64,000 nucleotides of DNA from Dirofilaria immitis. Its lineage: Eukaryota; Nematoda; Chromadorea; Rhabditida; Onchocercidae. The DNA is taken from the NCBI GenBank assembly GCA_024305405.1, contig JAKNDB010000064.1:930001-994000 (forward strand), written 5' to 3'. The translations under genes were made by a program, and so were the position numbers. Below, piece after piece: positions 40,306 through 55,560 of this stretch; the stretch's first letter is position 1; each line of letters opens with the position of its first letter. The notes beneath the pieces were generated by a model, which saw only the letters and a program-made list of their open reading frames with translations, was not told where the DNA came from and ran no database searches.

Positions 40306-40342
40306 TATCTCGCTATTAAATCTTGCATTTTTAAATTTTAAT

Positions 40343-43300
40343 ATGACAGAACTGGAATACAACAATATTTATCAGGAGCACATGGGCATAATGGTATTTT
40401 TTTTTTTTTTTTTTTAAATTATGTTTTTAACAAATGAGTTAATTGTCAAGAAATGGATATAAATATTGAAGCAGGATAAATATAGATAAGACATAAATAA
40501 ATATGGTTATATAGATGAAACAGAAAAGCAAATGATAAACAATGTTGATAAAGTGAAATTATGCATTTGTGATGTAAATAAAGATTATGAAAATAAGATT
40601 GATCTAGGTCTTACATGCTTGAACCAGATAATGCTGATATTGGAATAAGATGAATAAGTCGTTGGAATTAGTTAATTATACCGCAAATACTAGAGCTAAG
40701 AAAATATGAATTTTGAATTAAATTGCTATAACAACCATAGAAATAAGAACTAAGTAGGTAACTTTAATTTGCAAAAAATCAAATTAACTTAAACGTTGAA
40801 GTTCGAAAAGTTAAAATTTTTATTATTTCTTAAAATTTACGGTGTTATTCCTTGCAGCATCATGGACGTATTAAATTGGGGATTCACAAATAAATTTCAA
40901 AAATATGAGAAATAACCGACTGCAGACAATTGATTCATCGGAAATCGAAAAAATAGGTTGGATGCGAGTTGGGAATAAACCTGGTATACGAATATGTCTG
41001 TCTTCTGGAATTCGTCATCGTTTTGGTGGATTTGCTGAAAAGGTTCGTAGCAAGTTTGATTTTTATATAGCAAAGATATTTATTCCAAAATTTTTTGCTT
41101 TGAAAAGTACCTTTTACCGGCATTTTCTGCTTTTTATAGTTTTCTATTGCTAAATGACTTTTACTTTATAGGATTTTGAAGAAATCAAAAAATTTGCTCT
41201 TGATAGATGGAATATTGATGTTGACCCGGTTGAACAATGCATCAAAGGTTGGAATTATGGAAAAGCGGAAGTGAAAGGTAAATTTTACCTCTTTATAATT
41301 ATTAGATTTTTCTGCCTTTAATGCAGTAAATTCTCTTTTTAAATTTTGATTGGTAATAAAATTCTTTGACTCAATATTCCAATTTAATTTAAATTTACTG
41401 CAGGACAAGTACTCGAATTTGAAGTGGATGATAAACCATGCTTTGAAATTCCACTGAGTACTGTAAGCAATTGTACGGCTGGAAAAAGTGAAGCAGCTTT
41501 GGAATTTCATCAAAATGATGATTGTTCCGTATCACTAATGGAAATGCGCTTCCATATTCCAACAGATCCAGATGCTGATGAGGATGTCGACCCAGTAGAA
41601 GTATTTTCCTTTTCTCATTAATTTATACCAATATCATTGTTTTTAAGAGCAATTATTTTCTTTAAAGTAATTTGATTTTTGCAGAGTTAAATGTTTATTC
41701 ATCTATTATTACATTTTTGTTAACTATAGTTGAGAAAAATGTCTTTTTATAGGAATTCCGACGTGCTGTAATGCAATATGCCGGAATTGAAACGGAAACA
41801 GATCAACCGGTAGCGATTCTGCAACAGATTCTCTGCACAACACCTCGGTAACGATAACGAAATTTTATTTACTTTCTAACTTAGGATCAGATGATATATT
41901 GTCATATAAAACGAATTGAAGTGTATAAGGCAGTTTAAGTCTGCGGTCTATATTAACATCTCTACCGAAAATATTTGCAGTGGTCGATATGATATTAAAG
42001 TCTATCAGAACTATTTGTCGTTGCATGGTAAAACATACGATTACAAAATTCCGATTCGTACGATAATGAGGTTATTTTTATTGCCCCACAAAGACGGACG
42101 TCATATGTATTTCGTGGTAATTTTTCAATTATCCTGTTTTGTTGAATTTATAAATAGGAATATTGTTCCTTACTCAGGAAATATAAACGTTTCTGATGTG
42201 TCAAATCATATGTTTAGATTTTATTTTAGGATTTTAAAATTTTTTATTTAAGATCAGTTTAAACCCGCCAATTCGTCAAGGTCAAACTCGTTATCACTTT
42301 TTGGTTCTTGAATTTTCTAAGGACGAAGAAGTTGATCTGGATTTAGGTCTTACAACGTAAGCCTTTAAACGTTTGTTAATATTATATCTATGCGTTTAAC
42401 AAGATTTGTTGAAACGGGATTTTATTAATCTTTTCAGTGAGCAACTAAAAGAACAGTATAAGGGAAACTGGAAAAACGAATGAGTGGAACAGTGTTTGAA
42501 GTTGTATCAAAGATATTTCGAGTTATGGTTGATATGAAAATTACCGTTCCTGGAAGCTTCGTTGGGTACGCATTTTCTATTCTTATTATTATTCTGTTTT
42601 CAAAGTTTGCAGATATAATTCTGAAGAATATTGCATAATTTGGGCGTCTGCATGTTTTTACAGGCATTCTGGAACTCCAGCAGTTATGTGTGCTCATAAG
42701 CAAGCTTCAGGATTTTTATATCCGTTGGAAAAAGGATTTGTTTATGTTCATAAGCCACCGATGTATATTCGTTTCGAAGAGGTGTTTATAGATTTCTTTC
42801 TTAAGAAAAGACTTGAACCTTTCTAAATTGTGCAAATTTTAATAGAAGTTGTAATTTTAGAAGTCAAATATAACGCCAAAGAAGTGTTCTATTGAAGGAA
42901 TAGTATCAGAAATTCGTAAAGTCATTTTTATGTTCTGTTTAATACCAACAAATTTCAATACAAATAATTTCAGATAAGTTGTGTTAATTTTGCTCGGTCT
43001 GATGTATCAACTCGTTCTTTTGACTTCGAAATTGAGATGAAAGGCGGAAGTTTATTGATTTTCAATAGTGTTGAAAAGTTTGTCGTTTCGTTTAATAGTA
43101 GTTTTTCATTCTTTCCAAATAGATAGTTCTTTATACATCTTTACGTATGTATATATTTTTACACATGTTATAATCCTTGTATAGTTGTACATATATTATA
43201 ATCTTTGTTTTTGGTACATTTCAGAGAAGAATATAATCGTTTGTTCGACTTCGTGAATAATAAGCATTTGAGAATCAAAAACGCAAAGCGATTGGTTTGT

Positions 43301-45260
43301 TGTTGAATTCGAGCATCCGATTTCAAAAATTTACTGATTTTTAGGATAATTTGATAATATTTCAGAGTTTAGCGGGCTGTAAATGTGAATTGCATTATAG
43401 GATAAACCAACATACACAGAAAATCTTGGTGATAGTGACGAAGAGTTGGATCCATACAAAGAGACGTTGAAACAAGAAGCAAGAAATAAGGAAGCGGCAG
43501 AAAGTGATGATGATACCGACAGCGAAGATAGTTTGTGGTTTTGCTTCTATAAATTTCAGTTTTTAATAGGGAATAAAACTGCGCAGGTGATAATATTTGC
43601 TTATAGTTTATATCATTAGTAATCATATGTTGTAAATATATGATGCACTGCTACTTATGGCTTATATGATGCACTGCTACTTATGGCTGCCACGGTTTCC
43701 GGAAATACTGAGATAATGATCATTAAAGTTAACTTCAATTTAACATCTGTTTATTTCTTTCATTTAATTCATCTTATACGCATAAAATGCTTTAGATGAT
43801 TACGACCTCGAGGAAGATTTGAAAAGAGAAAACGAAGTTCATCAGAAAATTCAGGAAGTGAACCAGATGAAGAGTATGATAGTGATGCCGCTGAGTCATC
43901 GGAAAGTGGTTCCGGTGATCACAAACGAAAGAAATCTCCGAAACCAAAAAGAAGGTGGAAATTACTGTTTCCAACGCTGTTCGATAGTTTAAAAACAAAT
44001 TAAATTTGTCGTCAATTCTTTAAATTTTTTACTCACATTTTTATCGCAAAAATCCATTTTTTGTACTTAGACCAAATAAATATTGTGTTGTAGGATTCAT
44101 CGAAATCTGCAAAAAGTACTAAACGAGAAAAAGAAAAAAGATCCAAATGCTCCGAAAAAGCCACAGTCAGCGTATTTCATTTGGTTTGGTGAAAATTACT
44201 CAAATTTTAAGAAGGAAGGCGTCTCAGTGACGGAAGCAGCTCAGAAAGCTGGAAAAATGTGGAAAGAAATTAGTGAAGAAATTAAAAGGTTCCATATTTA
44301 TCGGAATGCTTTATGAATTTTTGATTTCGAAATATTTGTTTTTTCAATATTTTTGAATTTAATTTCTCTTTAGAAATATGAAGAAAGGGCGAAAGAAGAT
44401 AAAGAAAGATATGCTCGAGAGATGAAAGAATATATGGCAAATGGAGGACCTGCATCCGCAGCATCAACAAGCCCAACTAAAAAATAAAGAAGTCAAAATC
44501 AAGGTAATATAATTTCATATTTAAACGTTATTAAGGCGAATAGTTTGTAAGTCTATCAATTTTCAAATATTTTGCCTTTAATAAATCCTTCAATTTCAGC
44601 TTTTAAGATTTTTCCATTAAAGTAATTTGCTAGAGAGCTTCAGAACATATGATATAAATTAATTAGTTTAACATTTGTTGTAAAAGAAAATTTCTAGGTA
44701 TATGTATTTGCTCTTTGCAAGGATTACTTACTTAAAAATTAGTTTTAGTTCACCAGTAAAACTACATTCGAGACCAAAATCGAAAGAATACATTAGTGAT
44801 ACAGATAGTAGCAACGAATCAAAAAGGACGAAAAGGAGAAGGTTCGTTACTTCAAAATTTTATGGTTGACACACATTTCATCAAATTGATGGAAAAAATT
44901 ATTTCATAATTGATGCTTCGATAAAAATAAGCAAACAAACTAAGTTATAGATTTGCAGAAAAAATTTATAATAAGTATTTGTAGCAAAGTAATGATTCAA
45001 TTACTTACTTTTAAACGAACCAAGTAGTTATTTAGTTTCTAAATTATTCGACTCTTTAATTTCTAATATTTAATTTCTGATGAAGTAGGCAAATACTTAT
45101 TCGTTCAGTTCTTAAAAATTATTATTTTTCTTATTTCCAAAGCGATTACCGAATTTATTAAGATAAAATGTGAAAGAGATAAAAAGTAGAGTAAATCGGT
45201 TGGTTTCAGGACTTCAAATCAGAAAGTAATGACAGCAGTAATGAAGGCGACGATTCATAA
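40343..45260 (+). CDS. FACT complex subunit SSRP1, HMG-box (17 exons)
   Basis: Exons: 40343-40393, 40858-41042, 41172-41277, 41404-41600, 41753-41847, 41981-42116, 42253-42356, 42438-42565, 42664-42781, 42974-43077, 43225-43294, 43401-43530, 43796-43954, 44094-44288, 44374-44503, 44749-44840, 45210-45260. About 685 residues. It is a histone chaperone subunit that helps polymerases pass nucleosomes. In order: [17 protein letters not shown]; a Pob3-type N-domain; the middle PH domains ([57 protein letters not shown]); the Spt16-binding part ([27 protein letters not shown]); an acidic Asp/Glu/Ser region; the HMG box ([20 protein letters not shown] ... [15 protein letters not shown]); and a charged tail ending [11 protein letters not shown]. 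elegans has two such genes (hmg-3, hmg-4). Frame breaks lie at 40888-40890, 42465-42467, 43822-43825, 44284-44287, 44479-44484 and in exon 16. The TAA at 44485-44487 is therefore probably false. Confidence 0.94.
43637..43688. repeat. Perfect two-copy 26 bp tandem duplication in SSRP1 intron 12
   Basis: The 26 bp unit containing ATGATGCACTGCTACTTATG occurs twice back to back with no mismatch. It lies between exons 12 and 13. It is recent, or an assembly artefact. Confidence 0.9.
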
Positions 45261-46834
<1,574 letters not shown>

Positions 46835-46870
46835 TCTCATTGTTATCTGTTTTTACGATGGAATTTTTGG

Positions 46871-46876
46871 AATAAA
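46871..46876 (+). terminator. Poly(A) signal of rps-28
   Basis: AATAAA 37 bases after the stop codon, at the expected distance for a compact ribosomal-protein 3' UTR. Confidence 0.75.
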
Positions 46877-47338
46877 TAGTAATTCTCAATTTAGTCTCAC
46901 TTATCACTGTTACACACACATACATGATCTTTCCCAAAGTTTTCGAAATCACATTTTCATTTTATGATCTTGAAAGGAATTTGTTTGCTACTTCGGTTGT
47001 TTGGATATGATTTATTCTAAGCAAATTATCATGTAAATATGGGTTCTCATTATGATGTATGATCTAGGAAAGAGTGAAGAAATATGGGGCTGGAGCAGAA
47101 TAAGTGTATAAATAAGGACAAGGAACTAGTTGTTTCCCGATAAAAAGAATGAATATTTCAGGATATAGGCTAATACCAGTAGAAATAATTCATATAATGA
47201 CAGAAGAGTCGATAGTAAGTTCCGTAGCATCATATTTAGCATAAGAATGTTCCGGAGTAGAGCTATATATATATGTATATATGTATGTATGTATAATATA
47301 TATTAGAAAAACTTGATACATCTATTATATGGTAATCC

Positions 47339-47340
47339 AG
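47339..47340 (+). promoter_or_regulatory. Candidate trans-splice acceptor for ELP2
   Basis: GGTAATCCAG ends at 47340, five bases before ATG 47346. If used, it excludes the in-frame upstream ATG at 47313. The pyrimidine tract is weak. Confidence 0.35.
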
Positions 47341-47345
47341 AAGAT

Positions 47346-50300
47346 ATGAGCTGCTCGCTGAAAACGGATATAGCTAATGAAGAAGAAGCGTCAGAATGCA
47401 AAATCAACATGACGTTTATGGGTCGGGGATGCCAAAAATATACGAAATGTTTGGCTTGGTCTAAAGCAATTAATGTAGTAGCATTTGCTTCGGCGGGCGA
47501 TATTTGTTTTGTGATTCCAAAGGTAATCGTGTCATATTTCTGTATCGTTTTTTTTTTTTTTTTTTTCATTTATTCGATTTAATTGAAATATATAGTTGTT
47601 ACGAAGGAATAATTCTTTCCAAAATTTCTTCACTTCTCCGAAATGAATTTCGTTGAATTATTCTTTTTGTTGCTCTATTAGTCTTCGCTAACATAAAGGA
47701 AATATTGAGATTTAGAAAGCAAGGATTAGATGGACAACTTCTAATTATCTCGGTTGAAACTTTTAGAAGTTAATATTCCGGTGCATAGCTATGCCATAGT
47801 ATTTGTAGTATTGTCGTCAATGGTTGAACTTCTGATTTTGTAATAGTTTTAATTCACGGATAAGCTTTGATTTTATGGTGGTTTTCGTTGTTTTCTTTCT
47901 TTTTTGTGAATAATTTTAGTCGTTGGATAAGTTAGAAGTTAATAATCTCTAGATAACTATTACTTGTATTTTTACTCCTTGAGTAGTAATTTTTAACATC
48001 AGTTTTATTTTATATATTTTTTTATTTAACTACTATTAAAAACTACATTAGTGTTATTAATCCATCTGATTCGGTAAAGAATAGTTGGCTCATCTAAGTC
48101 AATGCCTGCTATAAAAAGTTTTCAGCAAAATAACCGATGTATAGCTATAGCAAATGCAGTGAAAGCGCATGATTTTCCAATAACTTGCTTGAGATTTGTA
48201 TCATGGTATCATTGTAACGGTAATTGTTTGATTATGTTGGGCAATTATTTAGTTAAGGAGTAACGATTAAATTTAAATTATTAAGGAGAAATACTTGGAT
48301 CAATAATAAGTTTAATTTAAACTTTATTATTTTCTAAAATTTATTCAATTTTTGAGTTTAAAAATAACGGATGTGAGCAACCGATTATTTAGTATATTAG
48401 TTAGATCATTTATCACTATAATTTTCCTCATTTTTCTAACTATATTTGGATTATATAGTAGAAAAGCTTTTAGAATTCAATATATATTTTGTTTGATCGG
48501 TACAAATAGGAGATTTTTAGCTTTCGGTTTGGATTACATTATAACAGGAGCGACAGATGGAAGTGTTCGTCTATGGGCAATACGACTATCAAGCAAAACA
48601 GTTATTGCGAAGTTAATCAGTGAAATTGGTATAGTCTTTTTAGTTTTTGTTTTGCTGTTTTGATTGTGATATTCAATTAGTTACTTGATTTATTAATAGT
48701 AATTGTTGCTGGTTTTTATTTTTTTTATAAAAAGTAATGATTGTTTTGAAATTTCAGGAAATTCAGCAGCAGGACGTCCAGTGAATTGTTGTGCTGGTGC
48801 AGTATTTAGTAAAGCGGAGAAAGATATTATTATTGCAATTTATGCTATTTCGGATGGTTCATTGGTTGCTGAACAAGATGTTGTCGATAGAATATCTTTA
48901 AAAGGAATAGAAAACGAAGTTATGAGAAGATCGAATTTCAGCCTGCTTTCATTGTTTCTGCTGCTGTTCATATTTTGTCAGCTGGTATTTTTTTGTTTGA
49001 ATGTTTTGAGCTATTTTTTAGAAATTTTCAAACATTACATTTTTATTCATCATTTTTTTTTTTTAATTGTAAACATTTTTGCAGATAATATATTGCTTAT
49101 TTTGGGAACTACAAGCAATAATGTCGAAATAGTCTGTGCCAAATTTGCCTTTACCGTAAGTTTTCTGTTAAATTCTTTTATGTTTTAGTTGAGATTAATT
49201 ATTTTTTTAGTCTTTGCAACTACGGAAAGCCATAACTCTTCAAGGACATACCGATTGGATTTGCAGTGTTGATATCGGAGGTGGGTTTTACTTTATGAAG
49301 AGAATGCGTCAACTGAAACAAAATTAAGCTTCGTTTTCTGTATTTTATTTCATCCTCCTTTTGTGGCGAATCACTATCAGTATTATCAGCTACTGTTTGA
49401 TGCAAAGACTTGAGATCGTAAACCTAATTTATTAGTATTTTAATACATTATGTGCTTGTTCTGTAAATTAATGCAATAACATTGTTTTTTTTTTGAATTA
49501 TAATAATTGCTCGTCGGCCAATAGAAATTTCAAGGAGAAGGATACTATCAGAAAAATTATGTAACATTTACAAATAATTTTTCATTAATTTAATTGAATA
49601 TCTTCATCCTTTGTTTGTTGTAATTTTTGTTAAAAACTAAAGTGAACGACATGTTTTTGGCTCTTCAGCATACGGCAATGATATTTGGCTAGCAAGTGGT
49701 GGACAGGAAAGTATTCGTATTTGGCGTTTTGATCTATTACAAGGCAATAAAGTGTGTACTAATGAGGATGCTCAATTAAAATTTATGCTACTTGATGACG
49801 AAACTAAAGGTTAATTTTTAGTGGTTGTGAAAACATTAAATTTCAAATCTTATTAACATTTGTCAAATACGAAACTGTTGCATTTAGGTTCTTTTATTAT
49901 GTTAATTCTTGATAATTCGAACCTCAAAAAAAAAACTAAAGACATTATGGTGAAAATTTGAAATATTTTATTAACAAAGAAATTTAATAAAGGATTGATA
50001 TAAAAGATATGTTTTTTCAGCTGTTACCCATGCGGTACATATCAGTCTTCAAGGTATTTTAAACGCTCATGAAGATTGGATCTATTCAGTGGAATGGCAT
50101 TCAAGCAAATTACAACTGTTAAGTGCATCAAATGATAAAACAGTAATAATATGGGAACCCTCCGAAAATGGTGCTGGTTTATGGTTCGATGCTGTATGTT
50201 AATTTTATATTTAAGAATGGTTTTCAAATTGAAACATTATTTCATCTAATGAATTTGATTTATACATATGATGTTTCGAAGATAAGAAAAATGTAAGAAA

Positions 50301-53300
50301 GGATGAGAAAATGTTAAAAGTTCAGAGAACTGACAGTTCACTTGATTGAATTTTTCACAATGCTATAGTTTATTCCTAAACATTTTATTAAAACTATATC
50401 TGTTTTGATTATGTTAGATTATACCTATAACTAGTCATTAAATTTGAATAAATTTATTGACTCATTCTTCCTTGTTTTTGAATTTCATTTATTTAGGTAC
50501 GTGTAGGTGACGTTGGTGGACAAGCAGTCGGTTTTTTGGGGCATGTTTTTCTCCTGATGGTTGCACAATCCTCGCTTATTCATATTTTGGTGGCTTTTGT
50601 TCATGGCAGTTAGAAGAAGTAAATTTGCAAAGATTTAGAAATTTCAAAATAAATTCTTAACAGAAATTTTAAAATAAATTCTTAATAAGTGCTTCGAAAG
50701 ATGTTCTTAAATATACTTTAAAGGAAGGCAACGGCTATTGGAAAGCGTTTCAACTTTTGGTGGGCATTCCGGACAAGTTAGAGATATCGCTTGGGATCCT
50801 ACTGGAAGTTATTTATTATCATGCTCATATGATCAAACTACCCGATGTTATGCTCCTTCCGTTAATCATGTTTGTTTTTCTTTAATTAGCATAAATTATG
50901 TTGTTCACTAAGTATTACGAGAAACATGTACTTCGAAAAGAGAATGCATTTACTTTATTGTTATTTAAAGGATCGTAAATATTTTACGCAGAAATTCTAT
51001 ATACTTTTTGGGATTTCTCGAAAATTTCTATTTGGAACAATAAAATTCTCGGTCGTAATCAAAAATGTATTAAAAAGATTGGGAATTTCAGGGTATAATA
51101 AGCGAAATCGCACGGCCACAGGTACATGGTTATGATTTAACAAGCATCGCATCTATTTCAAGGTAAATAGTTATACTTTTCTGTTTGCGAATTTATTAAA
51201 ATTTGCAAAATTACTTCGTTTTTCTTGTACAAAATTAGAAAAGGTATGTGGTTTCAGCAGTCGCTTCGTCTCGGGCGCTGATGAAAAATTCTTCGTGTTT
51301 TTGCTGCGCCACGGAATTTCGTTGAAATGCTGGCAAACGTTTCGAAATATGATTGCCAAAAGGTGTTTTTTTTTTGGAACTAATTGCACTATGTTAATTT
51401 AAATCTTGGTTTTAACTTTTCTTTTCCTGAAGTTTGAAAACAAATATTGACGGAAACTGTGAAATTCTGCATAAGTTATATTATTTATATATCGAAAACA
51501 ATTTTTCAGTTGTTCCCGGATCCAACACAAATTATGGGACATAGCGCTGCCATCCCAGCATTAGGTTTATCTAATAAGATTACGGATAGTGTAAATATTC
51601 AAGCTAATGAAAATTTGGCAACTGGTGATACAATTAATCGTGATGGTACTTTCGTGGAAGGTTAGTTTTCTCAAAAGGTTTTTATGCTTTGGAATAGCTT
51701 ATTTGAGTTTGTGGTTCAGTAATAGTGAACCTCTGAGTTTTATAGGCATATCATTTGAATATTTAACACATCAGGAGTACCTGTTGAGGAATACTTGATG
51801 CAAGATACATTATGGCCAGAAATTCATAAATTGTATGGACATGGTTTTGAAGTATTTACTGTTGCATCGAATCATTCCGGTACACTTATTGCAAGTGCAT
51901 GCAAAGTTAGTGAATTCATCCTAGTTAGATTAAAATTATTTTGTCATTATTTTAACGTTTCAGAAATCTCTGTAAATTTAGATAAATTTTTGTGATAAAA
52001 TCCCAACTAATTTATTTTGAATATAAACCTTCGAAAAAATTTCACATTTTACCTAATTTCCAAATTTATGGATTGTAAGATGAAACCGAACTATAAATTA
52101 TTTCAGGCAAGTCGTATTGAAAGCGCTGTCATAATTATATGGGATAATAAGGAATGGAAACGTCGATGCGAATTACAATGCCATAAGCTTACTGTAGTGC
52201 AGTTAACCTTCTCAAACAATGATTCTTTTCTTCTTTCTGTTTCTCGTGATAGGACTTTTGCTATTTCGGTTCGTTCTTCAGAAGGTAACAAATAATATTT
52301 TATAAATATTTTGTTTTCTGGGTATTTTTGATTAGATCAGAAAAAAAGATGAAATTCAATTATTTGGAAAAAATAATTGGAACAAAATCACTAAACTTTC
52401 CCTATCCTAAATTGTTAGTATTTGTTTAGGTATTTTTTTACTAGCTTAAATTCTAGTTTTCGATGTTTAACTATATATAAATGAATTTTTAAATTAGATC
52501 AAACTGTTATTAAATCTTTGAAATTCCGAAGAGTTTTGCTGTAACTTCCTTCAGATCCTTTTGAGTGGAAGCTTCTGGTGACATCGGAGAAGAAATACAG
52601 TAAAGTTCATTCCCGTATCATCTGGTGTTGTGCGTGGGCTCCAGACGATAAATATTTCGTAACTGGTGCGAGAGATAAGAAGGTATTATAACGAATATTC
52701 TTGTAATCTTTTTTCGCATTCAGAAATATCATTTCCAAGTTCTAATTTCAAAAAGAAAATTTTTTGCAGCTATATTTCATGATTTGCAGCTATGTTTTTG
52801 GCGTTTTGATGGGAACGATATTGAACTTGTCGCAGAAAGAAAACATTTGCACCTCTGTTACAGCAGTAGATTTTGTGCCAAAATTATGGAACAAGTACAT
52901 TTTTTTCTTTCAAAATCAGTATATTTATTTGATTATGATTTTTCAGTTTTTTTAATTTTAATAAGTAAATGCGAGCAATGTAATAGTGCATATAATCAAG
53001 CTACTATAGTTCCAGTAAGTAATGTGGCGCTATTCAATTGCAGACATTATATTCTGGCTATTGGTTTTGAAAATGGTGAAATTGAGATTGAAAAATGGAA
53101 CGTGGACCAAGATGATATCAAAAACAGTGGCAGCTGTATGAAACGTTGGTTGGCTCATTCGGAAACGATAAACAGGCTGAGGTGCTTTATTATTATTATT
53201 AAAGGAAAAAGATAATAAGTTATAGTAAGGAACTATAACTTGGGAATACAAAGCTGAATTAGCTTCCTTTAAAATTAATTAAAATATATCTTATAGAAGC

Positions 53301-53496
53301 TACAGTTTATTTGCTATTATCTGCAAAGAACTACATGACAAAATCTTACTATGTTTTGAAGAGTTTTTCCTGCTTCAGGTTTCGTCCAAAAGAAGGATCA
53401 TGGTTAAGTACTGATGATGTAGATAATCATATTTGGGAACTTGCGTCAGCGAGCAATGACCGTTCTGTTATAGTTCATCATTTAATTTTATTATAA
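47346..53496 (+). CDS. Elongator complex subunit ELP2, WD40 repeats (19 exons)
   Basis: Exons: 47346-47522, 48126-48219, 48521-48628, 48758-48984, 49085-49155, 49211-49280, 49669-49809, 50021-50193, 50497-50618, 50724-50869, 51092-51162, 51258-51362, 51510-51660, 51775-51905, 52107-52284, 52555-52682, 52790-52894, 53044-53181, 53379-53496. With frame repairs this is about 819 residues, against 826 in human ELP2. Elongator modifies wobble uridines of tRNA; ELP2 is its double WD40 propeller. Visible blades: [169 protein letters not shown] and [16 protein letters not shown]. The exons are short and phases agree throughout only after single-base repairs at 48927-48928, 50532-50537, 50725-50726, 51284-51288 and near 52835-52844. 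Confidence 0.93.
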
Positions 53497-53500
53497 TAAA
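53495..53500 (+). terminator. AATAAA overlapping the ELP2 stop codon
   Basis: The stop TAA (53494-53496) is shared with an AATAAA hexamer. If used it would give an almost absent 3' UTR. Other AATAAA words follow further down, so use is uncertain. Confidence 0.3.
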
Positions 53501-55560
53501 TATATACCTATCAAAATGAATCGCTGTAATGCGCTTAGTACATTTATGTTAATAGTTGCATTTAATACGACATCACTTTCGCTTTGATATAATCAATTTT
53601 GGCTTATCAAATATGATCATTATTAATAATAAACGGAGTTTGATTAGGAAGTGAAGTATTTCTTCCAATGACTTTGCGATGATTTATAAGTCAATCCCAA
53701 CTAATTAATTAATTAATTAATTTAATACATAATGTATTATTTTGAAATTTGTATGAGATTGATAGGACACGTGATTTTTTATTCAAAATGAATGAATGAT
53801 TATTGATGTTTTTGCCTTGTCTTTGTCGCTGTCATTATTTTTTATGCGAATATGTTTATCTGAATTAAAAAAAAAAAAATCTCTTTTATCAATTACCCGA
53901 CGAATGTCAATTGTAAAAGTTCTGTGATCTCACCGAAAAATTGGATTTAATTTATAGGACGAAGAGAAATTTCGCATACTTGGGATGAGCTTGATTTTTA
54001 TTATCCAGAAATTTTCGATGCTTCAAAGAATGAATGGTGTTATTGAAAATTTAATTGGATGTAGCGTATGAATGATCGGATATTGTATGACAGGTTTCAG
54101 TTAACAGTCGAATAGGTAATACATTAGTCATGAACTTGATGCAGTGCGTAATTATCCTAATTATTCTCATACACAGATAAATGATTAATAAAACATTGAT
54201 AGCATTGTTGATGATATTGAAATAGTTTGTAATAACGAATCATTGATTAGTATAAGTTACGGGATTATTCAATTGTAGGAAAAGTTCTTAGTATTTCGCT
54301 CAAGTGTGATGGTTTATGTTAGTTCTTACCTATACTAATTAATTTTAAATTATTATTTTGATCAAACATGAATTCTTCTTAGTTTCAGAAGCATTACGGT
54401 TAATTGTTAAATTTGGAAAACGATAATTTTTAATCTTTGCTTTAGAATACTGTAATTAAAATATGAGATATGGTAATTAAAATATCTAAAAGATCTTTGT
54501 ATTATGATGAATGTGATGATAAAGAATTGGAATGAATGAATCAAATAAATAATAAAATGGGAATGACAAAAAATATCATGGGAATTCTCAATCTATATTA
54601 TGCTTGTTAATTTGGTCTACAAATTAATTGTTGCATAATTATAATCTTTGATGTTTTTATGAAAGAATTTTTTTTTCACCAGCAATTAATACAATCATTA
54701 TGTTCATCTTTTCTTTTCAATTGTTTCTATTTTAGAATTTTCTATATGATATATTCTATCTATATCTATATCTATACCTATACCTATACCTATATATATC
54801 TATATATTTTATCATGAGATAAAGTCAAAAATAATAATCATTATGATAAAAGCAAATCTATATCTATACCTATATATATATTTTATCATGAGATAAATTC
54901 AAAAATAATAATTATTGTGATAAAAGCAAATCTATATCTATACGACCTATATATATCTATATATTTTATCATGAGATAAATTCAAAAATAATATTGCTAT
55001 GATAAAAGCAAGAAATGTTGGAAATATGTATTACAATTTTAATATTATACAAAAGCAATTGTAATCAGTAACAGTTTATCAATTATATAAATATTTAAAA
55101 ATATATTTTAAATGAAAAGAAAAAAGAAAAATGCATATGATATTGTAAAATTGATAAAATTTGATAAATCATTATATCATCTAAATAATTTAAACATATC
55201 ATGATTAATCATCATATATTTATTTCAATATATCAATATAACTAACATTATAATTCACCGGTTATTTATGACAAAATCATCATATATATATATATATATA
55301 TCTGTCTTAAATAAATATATATCATATATACGATTACAATCATTGTAACAAAATTGTATATCGATCTAATCGTATGTTATATATCGATCTAATCATAGGT
55401 ACGATAATTTTGTCAAAATAAGAATATTCATGTTCGATATAATTTTATTATTATTAATTTCAAAATTCATATTAATATATTTATATATTTTAAATTATAA
55501 AAAAAAAAAAAAGCTTATTTGCTTAATTTCAATAAATTATACTAATTTGATCAAATACAT
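53497..55560. other. Convergent intergenic region between ELP2 and the bHLH gene
   Basis: About 2 kb of AT-rich DNA with 3' ends of both genes. It holds a three-copy ~85 bp repeat at about 54757-55010 and a short TA run near 55280-55302. No gene is seen. Confidence 0.65.
54757..55010. repeat. Three-copy ~85 bp repeat with TATACC tracts
   Basis: Copies contain CTATATCTATACC, TATATATTTTATCATGAGAT and AATAATAATNATTNTGATAA-type words ending in AAAAGCAA. They start near 54760, 54856 and 54930. Non-coding. Confidence 0.75.

Larger units (their letters stand above)
37858..40342. other. Intergenic region between ced-6 and SSRP1
   Basis: It holds the ced-6 3' UTR with AATAAA at 38488-38493 and again at 38880-38885, and a 20-base A tract at 38830-38849. 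The rest is AT-rich and ends in the SSRP1 promoter. Short frames at 38035 and 39324 have no family resemblance. Confidence 0.65.
46835..47345. other. Short gap between rps-28 and ELP2
   Basis: About 510 bp between two plus-strand genes. AATAAA at 46871-46876 is 37 bases after the rps-28 stop. A small TATG/TATA run (about 47262-47300) precedes the ELP2 start. No coding sequence is seen. Confidence 0.65.
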
